From NCBI GenBank assembly GCA_003228955.1, contig QIGN01000114.1, positions 1 through 32,280 on the forward strand: a stretch of DNA of 32,280 nucleotides. The letters are read 5' to 3'. Each line of letters opens with the position of its first letter. Position 1 is the stretch's first letter. The notes below the pieces were generated by a model. It worked only from the letters and a program-made list of their open reading frames with translations, was not told the DNA's origin and searched no databases. Positions 17,548 to 25,446 of the stretch are shown piece after piece. The stretch is from Hyphomicrobiales bacterium. Lineage in GTDB: Bacteria > Pseudomonadota > Alphaproteobacteria > Rhizobiales > Methyloligellaceae. The position numbers and the translations under genes were made by a program.

Positions 17548-18459
17548 CTAGCGGCCGGCGGCAACCAGGAGTTCAGCGCCCGGGGGGGCGGTGAGGCCAG
17601 GGGCTGGGGCGGCTGGGGCCTCGTCAGGGGGGGGCTGGCGGGTTTCAGGCTCATCGGGGACCTCGGTGAAGCCGATGGCCGCGAGGAGCGTGCGGACCTC
17701 CTGCCGGGCGGCAACGTGAGAAAGGGTCAAAGGCACATCGGCGCCATTCTCACGTAAATCCAACAAAGTCAGCCCTTTCAAGAATAATTCGCGGAAAATC
17801 ACCCGCTCACCAAATCCGGGAGCCGAGCGAAAGCCGATGCGGCCAGCCAGGGCCTTGAGGACCTGGCCGACATTGCGCTGATTGCGCGATGCCAGAGACG
17901 CGATACGGTTGCGGATGACGATCCAGTCAATGGGGCGGCCATTATGGACCGCGCGGGCCTGTTTCTGCTGCCATACCATTTCGCTGTAACGGCTGGGGCG
18001 GACCACTTGCAGCGTATCGGGATCGACGACCGCCAGCAGATCGAGGTCAACGAAGCTGTCATTCATCGGGGTGATCAATGTGTCCGCGTAGGTGTGGCCA
18101 AGGCGCGAGAGGGTGCTGTCAGCGCCGGGCGTATCGATAACGATATATTCGCAGGCGGAGAGGTCATGCAGGGCGGCGGCGAGGTCGCGGCGTTCTTCAT
18201 CGATAGCATCGGTGCGGCTTTCCAGCTCGCTGGCATGGACGGCGCGCAACTCTGGGTGCTCGAGCGCCAACTGGCGACGTTGGGCATAGTCGCGCCGGTT
18301 TTCCAGATAACGGGACAAGGTGCCCTGTCTGGCATCGAGGTCGATGGCGCCGACCGCATGGCCATGGCGCAACAGACTGACGATCAAGTGCATGGCAGTC
18401 GTGGATTTGCCCGTGCCGCCCTTCTGGTTGCCAATGACGATGATGTAGGGGCCACTCAT
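17548..18459 (-). CDS. mipZ: Division-plane positioning ATPase MipZ
   Basis: ParA/MinD-type ATPase that in Caulobacter forms a gradient from the chromosome origin and inhibits FtsZ away from midcell. 303 residues. Seen: deviant Walker A GNQKGGTGKST (10-20), DLDARQGTLSRYLENR, IDTPGADSTLSRLGHTYAD, and the family hallmark ITPMNDSFVDLDLL, then VIFRELFLKGLTLLDL. The last 45 or so residues are a Pro/Ala-rich tail without recognisable fold. Start: MSGPYIIV at 18459 fits the family; in-frame ATGs at 18468 and farther upstream to 18525 are possible, and no start has a strong ribosome-binding site. It follows the DUF3179 operon by about 190 nt and may have its own promoter. Confidence 0.9.
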   Translation of the reverse strand: MSGPYIIVIGNQKGGTGKSTTAMHLIVSLLRHGHAVGAIDLDARQGTLSRYLENRRDYAQRRQLALEHPELRAVHASELESRTDAIDEERRDLAAALHDLSACEYIVIDTPGADSTLSRLGHTYADTLITPMNDSFVDLDLLAVVDPDTLQVVRPSRYSEMVWQQKQARAVHNGRPIDWIVIRNRIASLASRNQRNVGQVLKALAGRIGFRSAPGFGERVIFRELFLKGLTLLDLRENGADVPLTLSHVAARQEVRTLLAAIGFTEVPDEPETRQPPPDEAPAAPAPGLTAPPGAELLVAAGR

Positions 18460-18648
18460 CGGGCGCATCCACATTGTAATTGTGCGCGGCGTCGCGGTTC
18501 CCTTATGGCGCGGGACGGGCGGCAACGCAACCCGGTCCGGACGGCGGCGAAAATCGCCAGAAACCGCGCGCCTCGGTGGCGAAAAAACGACCCCGGTTCA
18601 AGCTGTTGGCCGACTCACTTCGGTAGTCGAATCAGGCGACTCGGGCGG

Positions 18649-19680
18649 CTATTGGTAGAGTGTCCCTTCGGGGCGGAAAGCGTTGAAGGAGAAAGCGAAT
18701 GTGACGTCATGCACAGCGTCGATCAGTTCACCATCGACGAGGCGCTGAACCGTTACATTACCAATATCCTGGCTCTGGGAGATCACCCGGCTACTCATGG
18801 CGGCGTTCTGACCGGGCTCCCAAGTAATTACCAAATCACCGCTTTCAATTCGGCCTTCGCGGCGCAGAAGATTGAGTGACCAGGCTTCGTCGCCGACCGC
18901 CACGACATAAGCAAGAGGTGCTATTTCGTCCGACAGCTCGCCAAAAAACAAAGGCGGCCGCGTGGAACTGTCATAGTCCGCATAGGGGTTTTCGAGATAC
19001 GCCGGGGTGAAACCACCCAAGCTTTCCGACCCGGCGTTAATGGTGCCGTCAGGGAAGCGCTCCTTAAAGCTGGCGTAACCCTCTGTTCGGACGGGAATAA
19101 TCTCCAGCAGGGTGCCGGTCATCTCGCCGACGATGGCCTCGCCAATGAATTGCTGCCACCAGGTTTCCGTCTGCCGATCCCACATGATGAGGTCGGAAAA
19201 GCGCAGGAAACCGCTGACACCAAAGTCGAGCACCCGGTCGCCGACACGGCGATCAAAGACCACGGCAGAGTTGCAGAGCGGACAGAAGGTGACCGAGATG
19301 GGTACGCCGCCGAGTTCATCATTGACGATCTCGTGGCGGATCAGCAATCCGAGCGGATAGGCGCGGGCCTCGCCGTTCAGGCTGAGGCTGACGACCGGTG
19401 CGGTGTCGTTAAATACCTCGTCGGCCTCGGCGAAGCTCATTTCTATGGGATCATCGATGGCCCGAATGCAGTCGCGCTGCGGGCAGCCGGCGAATATCTC
19501 GCCATAATCGACGCTAAATTTGGAGAAATCGGTGGTCCAGATACTGCTATCGGTCGCCGGATCGAAGCTGCGTTGGGCCTGGGCCGCGCCGGCCGCAAAA
19601 AGAGAGGCAAGACCCGCGACCATGGCGATTTTTGCAAATTGCGCCAAGGAATGGCGGGCCGGTTGGGTCGAAAGGGTCAT
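18649..19680 (-). CDS. DUF3179 protein, paralogue 1 (last of four)
   Basis: 343-residue exported protein of unknown function. Seen: an N-terminal signal peptide ending about AAGAAQAQ (residues 30-36), then the family core: RAYP, RHEIVND, FCPLCNSAVVFDRR with Cys133 and Cys136, WWQQFIGEAIVGEMTGT, and AWSL...RIE..DLVITWEPG. Unlike the other three copies it has an additional pair Cys66 and Cys71 (GCPQRDC) where they read G-P-x-R-D-x-I. The conserved CPLC pair suggests metal binding or thiol chemistry in the periplasm, but no activity is established. The start is 38 nt after the stop of paralogue 2, so it is the 3' gene of the operon. Confidence 0.9.
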   Translation of the reverse strand: MTLSTQPARHSLAQFAKIAMVAGLASLFAAGAAQAQRSFDPATDSSIWTTDFSKFSVDYGEIFAGCPQRDCIRAIDDPIEMSFAEADEVFNDTAPVVSLSLNGEARAYPLGLLIRHEIVNDELGGVPISVTFCPLCNSAVVFDRRVGDRVLDFGVSGFLRFSDLIMWDRQTETWWQQFIGEAIVGEMTGTLLEIIPVRTEGYASFKERFPDGTINAGSESLGGFTPAYLENPYADYDSSTRPPLFFGELSDEIAPLAYVVAVGDEAWSLNLLRREGRIESGDLVITWEPGQNAAMSSRVISQSQDIGNVTVQRLVDGELIDAVHDVTFAFSFNAFRPEGTLYQ

Positions 19681-19718
19681 GGCGGTCCTCTGAAAGTGTG
19701 TGGAAATGCCGGAGCAGG

Positions 19719-20726
19719 CTAGTAGTTGAGCTTGCCGTCGGGCACGAAGGCGCTGAAAGCAAATGCGAAGGACACGTCATAGGGCACGTCCTCAAGACTA
19801 TCGCCGGTGCGGCGCTGGACGACGACGTTGCCGACATCGCGGCCGGAGGAGATCTTGCCGGTATCGTGGATGGAGTTCTGGCCGGGCTCCCAGGTGATGA
19901 TCAGATCGTTCTGCTCGATCCGCCGCTGGTCGCGAACAAGGGCCAACGACCAAGCTTGCTCGCCGACGACGACGACGCGGGCGATGGGCTCGATATCGTC
20001 GGGCAGGTTGAAGCCGAACCGGCTGCGCGGCAGACTGGCGCTGTCCATGCGGACATAGGGCGTGTTGCCGTAAGGCCTGGAACGCTCATCATCGGGTATG
20101 AGCAATTTGCCGTTCGGCGCCCGCTGGCGAAATTTCTGCAGAGACTCCAAACGCGCCGGCAAGACTTTCAAGCGCGTGCCCGTCGCCGCGCCCATGATCG
20201 CCTCGCCAAGGAATTGCTGCCACCAACTCTCCGTCGTCTTGTCATACATCACCATGTTGAAGAAACGAAGGCGCCCGGTGTTGCCAAATTCGATCACCTC
20301 GCCATCAACGCGGCGGTCGAAAACAACGCCGGAGTTGCACAGAGGGCAATAGCTGATCAAGACGGGAACGCCGCCGACAACATCGTTGACGATCTCATTC
20401 CATAACAAAATACGCAGGGGGTAGGCGCGGAAGTCGCCGTTGATGCCGATGCTGACGACAGGTTCGAGGATGCCGATGCCGGTCGCGTCAGCCGCCGGAA
20501 TGAATTTGGGATCGTCGATGGGCGGGATCTGGTCGCGCAGCGGGCCGTCGGTGACGATCTCGTCATATTCGATCGATCGCTGGGTGAAGTCGGTGAGGGG
20601 AAATTCGCCGGCCCAGTCCTGATGGCCGTTGGCACTGGCGGTTAACGGGGCCAGCGAGATGATGGCGGCCAGGGATGCGGCGCTGGCGAGCCGACGGAGT
20701 GAGGTTCGCACCATTTCTGGCCTCAT
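19719..20726 (-). CDS. DUF3179 protein, paralogue 2
   Basis: 335-residue exported DUF3179 protein with an N-terminal signal sequence (cleavage likely after LTASA, about residue 32). Core motifs present: RAYP, SYCPLCNSGVVFDRR (Cys127, Cys130), ESWWQQFLGEAIMG, DLIITWEPGQNS. It is the most divergent of the four: WNEIVND has Asn110 where the others have His, and MGAATGTRLKV replaces GE(F/L/M)TGT. Its ATG overlaps the TGA of paralogue 3 (tetranucleotide ATGA), showing translational coupling. An in-frame ATG four codons later is an alternative start. Function unknown. Confidence 0.9.
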   Translation of the reverse strand: MRPEMVRTSLRRLASAASLAAIISLAPLTASANGHQDWAGEFPLTDFTQRSIEYDEIVTDGPLRDQIPPIDDPKFIPAADATGIGILEPVVSIGINGDFRAYPLRILLWNEIVNDVVGGVPVLISYCPLCNSGVVFDRRVDGEVIEFGNTGRLRFFNMVMYDKTTESWWQQFLGEAIMGAATGTRLKVLPARLESLQKFRQRAPNGKLLIPDDERSRPYGNTPYVRMDSASLPRSRFGFNLPDDIEPIARVVVVGEQAWSLALVRDQRRIEQNDLIITWEPGQNSIHDTGKISSGRDVGNVVVQRRTGDSLEDVPYDVSFAFAFSAFVPDGKLNY

Positions 20727-21793
20727 TGATTGATCGTGGCGCCCGGGTTAAACGCGTTGAAGGCGAAGGCGAAGGTGAAGTCATAAACCGCGTCGACGAG
20801 CTGGCCCTCCTGGCGGCGCTGAACGACGACGTTGCCGATGTCGCGGCCGTTGGCAATTTGACGGGCGTCAAGAGCCGAATTCTGTCCCGGCTCCCAGGTG
20901 ATCACAAGATCGCCCTTTTCTATGCGCCGCTCCGTGCGCAGCAAATCGAGGGACCAGGCTTCGTCGCCGACGGCGACGACATAGGCTAAAGGCGCGATGC
21001 CGTCGGGGCTGTCGCCGCGGAACAGGAAAGGGCGCTTGGCGGTGTCGTAACCCTTGTAAGGATTGCGGCCATAACCGCGGCGAAAGCTAAAGGGGCGTTT
21101 TTGGACCAGCCCCTCGGGAAAGCGCTCCCGGTACCGGGCAAAGGACTCGACTCGCGCCGGCAAACTCTCAAGCCAGGTGCCGGTAAATTCGCCGACAATG
21201 CCCTCGCCAAGGAATTGCTGCCACCAGCTCTCGGTTTGGCGGTCGTACATCACCAGGCCCGATTTTCGAAGCTTGCCGGTGGTGCCAAATTCAAGTACCC
21301 GGCCGTCGACACGGCGGTCGAAAACAACCGCCGAGCTGCATAACGGGCAATAGGTCACGGCGATGGGCACGCCGGCGATCTCATCATTGACGATCTCGTG
21401 CCACATCAAAATGGCCAGGGGATAGGCGCGGGCCTCGCCATTTATCTGGATCGAGACGACCGGCTCGGTGGCGGCGATATCGTCAGCGGCCTCGGCGATG
21501 GTGGAGAAACTCGGATTTTCGATGGAAGGGATGCCATCCCTTGGCGGCCCGCCAGACATGATTTCAGCGAAATCAACACTGCTCTTGGAGAAGTCGGTCT
21601 TACTGAAGGCACGGGTCCAGCCGGCGGGAACGGGCTGGGATGGGGTCGCGCGATCCTCCAAGGCCGCAACGTTTTCACCGCCACTGGCAACCGGGGTGCC
21701 GGAGCGGCTCTGGAACAGGAGGAAGCCAATCGCCAACGCAGCGATACCAACTACCAGGCCAAGGCGCATCGGGTAGGAAGATAAGGAAGCCAT
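20723..21793 (-). CDS. DUF3179 protein, paralogue 3
   Basis: 356-residue DUF3179 protein. Its N-terminus (MRLGLVVGIAALAIGFLLF, about 9-27) looks more like an uncleaved membrane anchor than a cleavable signal, followed by a Gly/Ala/Pro linker, so this copy may stay tethered to the inner membrane facing the periplasm while the others are released. Core motifs: RAYP, WHEIVND, TYCPLCSSAVVFDRR (Cys149, Cys152), ESWWQQFLGEGIVGEFTGT, DLVITWEPGQNS. It starts 24 nt after paralogue 4 stops and overlaps the start of paralogue 2. Function unknown. Confidence 0.9.
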   Translation of the reverse strand: MASLSSYPMRLGLVVGIAALAIGFLLFQSRSGTPVASGGENVAALEDRATPSQPVPAGWTRAFSKTDFSKSSVDFAEIMSGGPPRDGIPSIENPSFSTIAEAADDIAATEPVVSIQINGEARAYPLAILMWHEIVNDEIAGVPIAVTYCPLCSSAVVFDRRVDGRVLEFGTTGKLRKSGLVMYDRQTESWWQQFLGEGIVGEFTGTWLESLPARVESFARYRERFPEGLVQKRPFSFRRGYGRNPYKGYDTAKRPFLFRGDSPDGIAPLAYVVAVGDEAWSLDLLRTERRIEKGDLVITWEPGQNSALDARQIANGRDIGNVVVQRRQEGQLVDAVYDFTFAFAFNAFNPGATINQ

Positions 21794-21817
21794 GGCTAGT
21801 GTCCCGCGGGCAGGGCG

Positions 21818-22822
21818 CTATTGGTTGATGGTCGCGCCCGGGTTGAAGGCGTTGAAGTTGAAGGCGAAAGTGAGGTCGTGGACAACATCCACCAGACCAT
21901 CGCCGGTCCGGCGCTGGACGACCACATTGCCGAGATCCTGGCCCTGGGGAATGGCGCGCGCGTCGAGCGCGGACGTCATGCCAGGCTCCCAAGTGATAAT
22001 GAGATCGTCTTTTTCGATGCGGCCCTCACGTCTTAGGAGATCAAGGCTCCAGGCGTCATCCTCGCCCGCGACGGCGACAACATAGGCGAGCGGTGCAATG
22101 CCTTCGGGTAACTCGCCGCGGAACAGGAAGGGCTGGGCCGAGGTGTCGTAACCATCATAAGGGTTGCGGCCATATTCGCGCACAACGTCCTGCGGGGTAA
22201 GCAGAACCTGGCCGGCGGGGAAACGCTCCTTAAAGCTGGCAAATGACTCGACCCGAATCGGCAGCATCTTGAGGAAGGTCCCCGTAAGCTCGCCGACGAT
22301 GCCTTCGCCAACAAATTGCTGCCACCAGGTCTCGGTCTGGCGGTCATACATCACCAGGTCGGAGAAGCGGAGGCCGCCGGAGGTGCCAAATTCAAGCACC
22401 TGGCCGCCGGCACGGCGGTCAAAGGCGACGGCGGAATTGCACAGGGGACAGAAGGTAACGGAAACCGGCATGCCGGCGATCTCGTCATTGACGATCTCAT
22501 GCCAGATCATGATCTGCAGCGGATAGGCGCGGGCGACGCCCTCAATCTCAAGCGTAATCACAGGCTCAACATCGGCGAGGAATGACTCACCATCGGCGAT
22601 GGTGCCAAAATCCGGCGCGTCGATAGACGGAATGCGATCGCGTGGAATGACAAATAAGATCTCGTCAAACGCGACGCTGGCCTTCTCGAAATCCGTGTTG
22701 GGCCATTGCAGCTTCCAGCTGTTGGGCACCTGGGACTGGGCCGGTGCGGCCATAACCAACGACATGGCGCCAACCGCGAGAAGAACCGCCATCGCTGATC
22801 CAGTACGCGCTATGAAACTCAT
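21818..22822 (-). CDS. DUF3179 protein, paralogue 4 (first of the operon)
   Basis: 334-residue exported DUF3179 protein, promoter-proximal in the run of four. Signal peptide ends about MAAPAQSQ (residues 24-31). Core motifs: RAYP, WHEIVNDEIAGMPV, FCPLCNSAVAFDRR (Cys125, Cys128), ETWWQQFVGEGIVGELTGT, DLIITWEPGM. Its C-terminus (FNAFNPGATINQ) is nearly identical to that of paralogue 3, suggesting a recent duplication between these two. The 215-bp gap upstream contains the pspF terminator; any operon promoter must lie in the roughly 50 bases below that hairpin or the operon reads through from pspF. Confidence 0.9.
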   Translation of the reverse strand: MSFIARTGSAMAVLLAVGAMSLVMAAPAQSQVPNSWKLQWPNTDFEKASVAFDEILFVIPRDRIPSIDAPDFGTIADGESFLADVEPVITLEIEGVARAYPLQIMIWHEIVNDEIAGMPVSVTFCPLCNSAVAFDRRAGGQVLEFGTSGGLRFSDLVMYDRQTETWWQQFVGEGIVGELTGTFLKMLPIRVESFASFKERFPAGQVLLTPQDVVREYGRNPYDGYDTSAQPFLFRGELPEGIAPLAYVVAVAGEDDAWSLDLLRREGRIEKDDLIITWEPGMTSALDARAIPQGQDLGNVVVQRRTGDGLVDVVHDLTFAFNFNAFNPGATINQ

Positions 22823-22871
22823 GGGCAGATTCCGATCTATCGGCTTGTTGAAATCAGGCGAGCGGTGCCGT

Positions 22872-22905
22872 CAAAAAATAGTGGCGGTGCCGCTGGCACC
22901 GCCAC
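22872..22905 (-). terminator. Rho-independent terminator between pspF and the DUF3179 operon
   Basis: Perfect 11-bp stem GTGGCGGTGCC / GGCACCGCCAC with a 3-nt loop (22881-22905), followed on the minus strand by TATTTTTTGA, a proper U-tract. It is about 133 nt after the pspF stop and 50 nt before the first DUF3179 start, so it could end pspF transcription or act as an attenuator for the operon below it. Confidence 0.85.
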
Positions 22906-23037
22906 AAGTTCGCTCGAAGCGTTGGTCGTTGAGGAGAGGCATAACACTCATGGACTCATATTAGCCAAGGCAGGACGGGATTAAACTCAAACCGCGTCAC
23001 GAATCCGTGACGGGAAAAGCTGGAACCCGGGGCGGAA

Positions 23038-24144
23038 TTATCGTGTTTTTTCATGCTCTTGAGGTGTTCTCTTGATCTCCGGTTCAGGCAATTTCTTGGC
23101 CAACTGCTCGCCCAGCAAGCCGTGCTTGCGCAGGGCGTTGCGGAGTTGGTGGTAACTCAGGCCCACATGGCTGGCGGTGGCGCGCTGGTTGTAGCGGTTC
23201 ACAGCCATTGCCTGGGCCAGCAGGCGGCGCTCGAAATCAGCCAGGACGGCACGAATATCAAGAGGCTCGCTGGCCTGGGGCAGTGCCTCGCCGGCTGGCT
23301 CGGGGACAGATGGTTGCGTGGCGGGGCCGGCCGCGGGCCGCGGCTGTTTCGAAGGGCGGTAGGGCGAGCCGAAGGGATCGAAGACGATCTCGCTCACGGG
23401 CTCGTCCATCTTGGCGGACCGGTAAACCGCCCGTTCGGCGACATTCTTGAGTTCACGGACATTTCCGGGCCATTGATGGGCAAGCATCGCGTCGACCGCC
23501 GAAGGCGCGAAACCGGGAAAATCCGGCCAATCGAGTTCGCGTGCCATGGTGCGGCCAAAGTGGCTCGCCAACAAGGGGATATCGTCCAAGCGCGCCCGCA
23601 GAGGCGGGATTGTGATGACGTCGAAACTGAGGCGGTCGAGCAGGTCATGGCGGAAGTCGCCCTGCGCCGCCGACGCCGGCAGGTCGATGTTGGTGGCGCC
23701 AATGACGCGGACGTCCACTGACAGGGAACGGTCGCCGCCGAGACGCTCAAACTCGCCATACTCAACAGCGCGCAAGATCTTCTCCTGCACCGCATGGCCG
23801 GCATTGGCGATTTCGTCGAGGAAGAGAGTGCCGGTGTCGGCCAACTCAAAGCGGCCAGGCCGGCGGCGCACGGCGCCGGTGAAGGCGCCGGCCTCATGGC
23901 CAAATAACTCGGATTCAAGCAAACTTTCAGCCAGGGCGGCGCAATTGAGTTTGATGAACGGGCGTTCCCAGCGCCGGGACAGGAAATGCAAACGGGCGGC
24001 GACGAGCTCCTTGCCGGTGCCGCGCTCACCGACCACCAGCACCGGCCGGGCTAGGGGCGCTACCCGCGACACATGCTCCAGCATGTCGGAAAATGCCGGA
24101 GACTCGCCGATTAGGGATGGTAAATCCGCCGGTGACGCCGCCAT
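23038..24144 (-). CDS. pspF: PspF-type sigma54-dependent activator of the phage-shock operon
   Basis: Enhancer-binding AAA+ activator of RNA polymerase-sigma54, lacking a receiver domain; in E. coli it is held inactive by PspA. 368 residues. Seen: Walker A GERGTGKE (39-46), the sigma54-contacting GAFTGA loop (86-91), Walker B LFLDEI (106-112), sensor-region GATNIDL, a Pro/Ala-rich linker of about 60 residues, and a Fis-type helix-turn-helix (about 305-345, NQRATASHVGLSYHQLRNAL). It is divergent from the psp genes across a 194-bp region bearing a sigma54 promoter, the E. coli-like arrangement. Start ATG at 24144 fits the family. Confidence 0.93.
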   Translation of the reverse strand: MAASPADLPSLIGESPAFSDMLEHVSRVAPLARPVLVVGERGTGKELVAARLHFLSRRWERPFIKLNCAALAESLLESELFGHEAGAFTGAVRRRPGRFELADTGTLFLDEIANAGHAVQEKILRAVEYGEFERLGGDRSLSVDVRVIGATNIDLPASAAQGDFRHDLLDRLSFDVITIPPLRARLDDIPLLASHFGRTMARELDWPDFPGFAPSAVDAMLAHQWPGNVRELKNVAERAVYRSAKMDEPVSEIVFDPFGSPYRPSKQPRPAAGPATQPSVPEPAGEALPQASEPLDIRAVLADFERRLLAQAMAVNRYNQRATASHVGLSYHQLRNALRKHGLLGEQLAKKLPEPEIKRTPQEHEKTR

Positions 24145-24245
24145 GGTGTGTTATCCATTTTTCCTATTATTTATTCATATGTACTAATTGTTCGTGTTTT
24201 TTGCAACCCTCACTTTCAACCGCGCCTCCCCTTTTTGCGCCCGTG

Positions 24246-24256
24246 TCAAAGACTTA
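24246..24256 (+). promoter_or_regulatory. Possible IHF site upstream of the psp promoter
   Basis: TCAA-N4-TTA matches the core of the IHF consensus (with one mismatch in the 5' part) about 16 nt upstream of the sigma54 promoter. IHF bends this region in E. coli psp. The match is short and could be chance. Confidence 0.25.
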
Positions 24257-24271
24257 ACGGCCGCAGGGCTG

Positions 24272-24288
24272 TTGGCACGCTCCGTGCT
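24272..24288 (+). promoter_or_regulatory. Sigma54 (-24/-12) promoter of the psp operon
   Basis: TTGGCACGCTCCGTGCT fits the sigma54 consensus with the invariant GG-N10-GC spacing; the only departure in the -12 element is GTGCT for TTGCW. Transcription would begin about 24299 and read the small membrane-protein ORF and pspABC. Placement opposite pspF is the expected arrangement. Confidence 0.85.
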
Positions 24289-24338
24289 GTGGTTAGGGTG
24301 ACGCAACCGGCGTCGATATGAAAAACAAGGGGATGTCG

Positions 24339-24497
24339 ATGCACATGGATGACGCGGATTTCGGACCAGACCGCAGCCGGCCTCAGGCTACGTGGCAGCG
24401 GCTGCTCAATCAGCTGGGCAAATATGTTCGCAGCCGTACAACCGACCACTGGATCATGTTTATTGCCGGGGTCGTGCTTGGCGCCTTGCTGTCCTAA
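24339..24497 (+). CDS. Small membrane protein, first gene of the psp operon
   Basis: Small ORF of 52 residues (59 from an alternative ATG at 24318). Start 24339 is preferred because AAGGGG lies 6 nt upstream (24327-24332). Sequence: an acidic N-terminus, a basic amphipathic stretch (TWQRLLNQLGKYVRSRTTDHW) broken here as TWQRLLNQLGKY then VRSRTTDHW, and a C-terminal hydrophobic tail IMFIAGVVLGALLS, so a tail-anchored inner-membrane protein is likely. It lies between the sigma54 promoter and pspA, 26 nt before the pspA start, in the same direction, so it should be co-induced with pspA. It does not resemble PspB, PspC or PspD that I can recall. Role unknown. Confidence 0.65.
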   Translation: MHMDDADFGPDRSRPQATWQRLLNQLGKYVRSRTTDHWIMFIAGVVLGALLS

Positions 24498-24523
24498 CCG
24501 CGCAGCCTTTGGGAGACGAGTAA

Positions 24524-25210
24524 ATGGGTATTTTTTCGCGATTGAGCGACATTATTAACTCCAACATCAATGCGTTGCTGGACCGTGCCGAGGAGCCAGA
24601 AAAAATGGTCCGACTTATCATTCAGGAGATGGAAGATACCTTGGTCGAGGTACGCAGCAGCGCGGCGCGAACCATCGCCGAGAAGAAGGATCTGGGACGC
24701 ACCCTGGAACGTCTTGGCGCGGCCCAGGCCGAATGGGAGAAGAAGGCGGAGCTGGCAATTAGCCGGGGCCGGGAAGATCTGGCTAAAGCCGCACTGGTGG
24801 AAAAGGCTAAACTTGGCGAGTCGGCACGGGCCTTGGGAGAGGAGCTGAGCCATCTGGATCATGCCCTGGAGCGGAGCGATGTGGATGTTTCGCGGCTTGA
24901 GAGCAAATTGAATGAAACAAAAGCCAAACAGAAGGCCCTGCTGGCGCGCCACGATACAGCCAATGCGCGCCTGAAAGTACGCCGCAAGCTGAATGACGGG
25001 CGGGTCGAGGATGCCTTCATGCGCTTCGATCTCGTGGAGAAGCGGTTGACACGTGTCGAAGGCGAGATCGAGAGTTATGATCTGGGTCAGAAACAAACTC
25101 TTGCCGAGGAGATAGATTCTCTGGCGGCGGAAAGTGCGATCGAAGAAGAACTGGCGGCGATCAAAGCGCGCATGAGTGACCAGGGTCAGGGCGGTAGCAA
25201 GAAGGGCTAG
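24524..25210 (+). CDS. pspA: Phage shock protein A
   Basis: Peripheral membrane ESCRT-III-like coiled-coil protein that binds stressed inner membrane and, in E. coli, inhibits PspF. 228 residues, normal for PspA. Seen: N-terminal amphipathic helix MGIFSRLSDIINSNINALLD, then the conserved AEEPEKMVRLIIQEMEDTL, followed by continuous charged heptad-rich coiled coil to near the C-terminus, ending in a short Gly/Lys-rich tail. The start has GGGAGACGAG 5-10 nt upstream. The stop is 2 nt before pspB. Expected to be controlled by PspF from the sigma54 promoter upstream. Confidence 0.96.
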   Translation: MGIFSRLSDIINSNINALLDRAEEPEKMVRLIIQEMEDTLVEVRSSAARTIAEKKDLGRTLERLGAAQAEWEKKAELAISRGREDLAKAALVEKAKLGESARALGEELSHLDHALERSDVDVSRLESKLNETKAKQKALLARHDTANARLKVRRKLNDGRVEDAFMRFDLVEKRLTRVEGEIESYDLGQKQTLAEEIDSLAAESAIEEELAAIKARMSDQGQGGSKKG

Positions 25211-25212
25211 AG

Positions 25213-25446
25213 ATGGGATTTTTCGAATTTCTGTTCGTCCCACTGGTCATCCTGCTGGCGGTCGTCGCGCCCCTGTGGATCGTTGTCCACTATTTCACAC
25301 GATGGCGGGGGACCAAAACGATCTCGGGCGAAGACGAGAAACTGTTGCAGGAGCTGTGGGAGAGCGCGGAGAGGATGGAGGAGCGAATCGGCACCCTCGA
25401 GCGCATTCTGAAAAGCGACGATCCGGACTGGAGGGGAGAGAAATGA
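25213..25446 (+). CDS. pspB: Phage shock protein B
   Basis: 77-residue inner-membrane protein that with PspC senses envelope stress and draws PspA from PspF. Seen: one N-terminal transmembrane helix (about 3-28, FFEFLFVPLVILLAVVAPLW), a basic stretch, then a leucine-containing helix ELWESAERMEERIGTLERIL ending DDPDW, the PspB hallmark. Normal length. Starts 2 nt after pspA and overlaps pspC by four bases (ATGA). Confidence 0.93.
   Translation: MGFFEFLFVPLVILLAVVAPLWIVVHYFTRWRGTKTISGEDEKLLQELWESAERMEERIGTLERILKSDDPDWRGEK

Noticed and set aside
18526-18648. Terminator hairpin after the DUF3179 operon
   Set aside because: Only a 5-bp AGTCG/CGACT pairing without U-run was found, too weak to annotate.
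24145-24338. UAS for PspF upstream of the psp promoter
   Set aside because: An enhancer is expected here, but I could not pick out a convincing paired site, so none is annotated beyond a weak IHF-like match.
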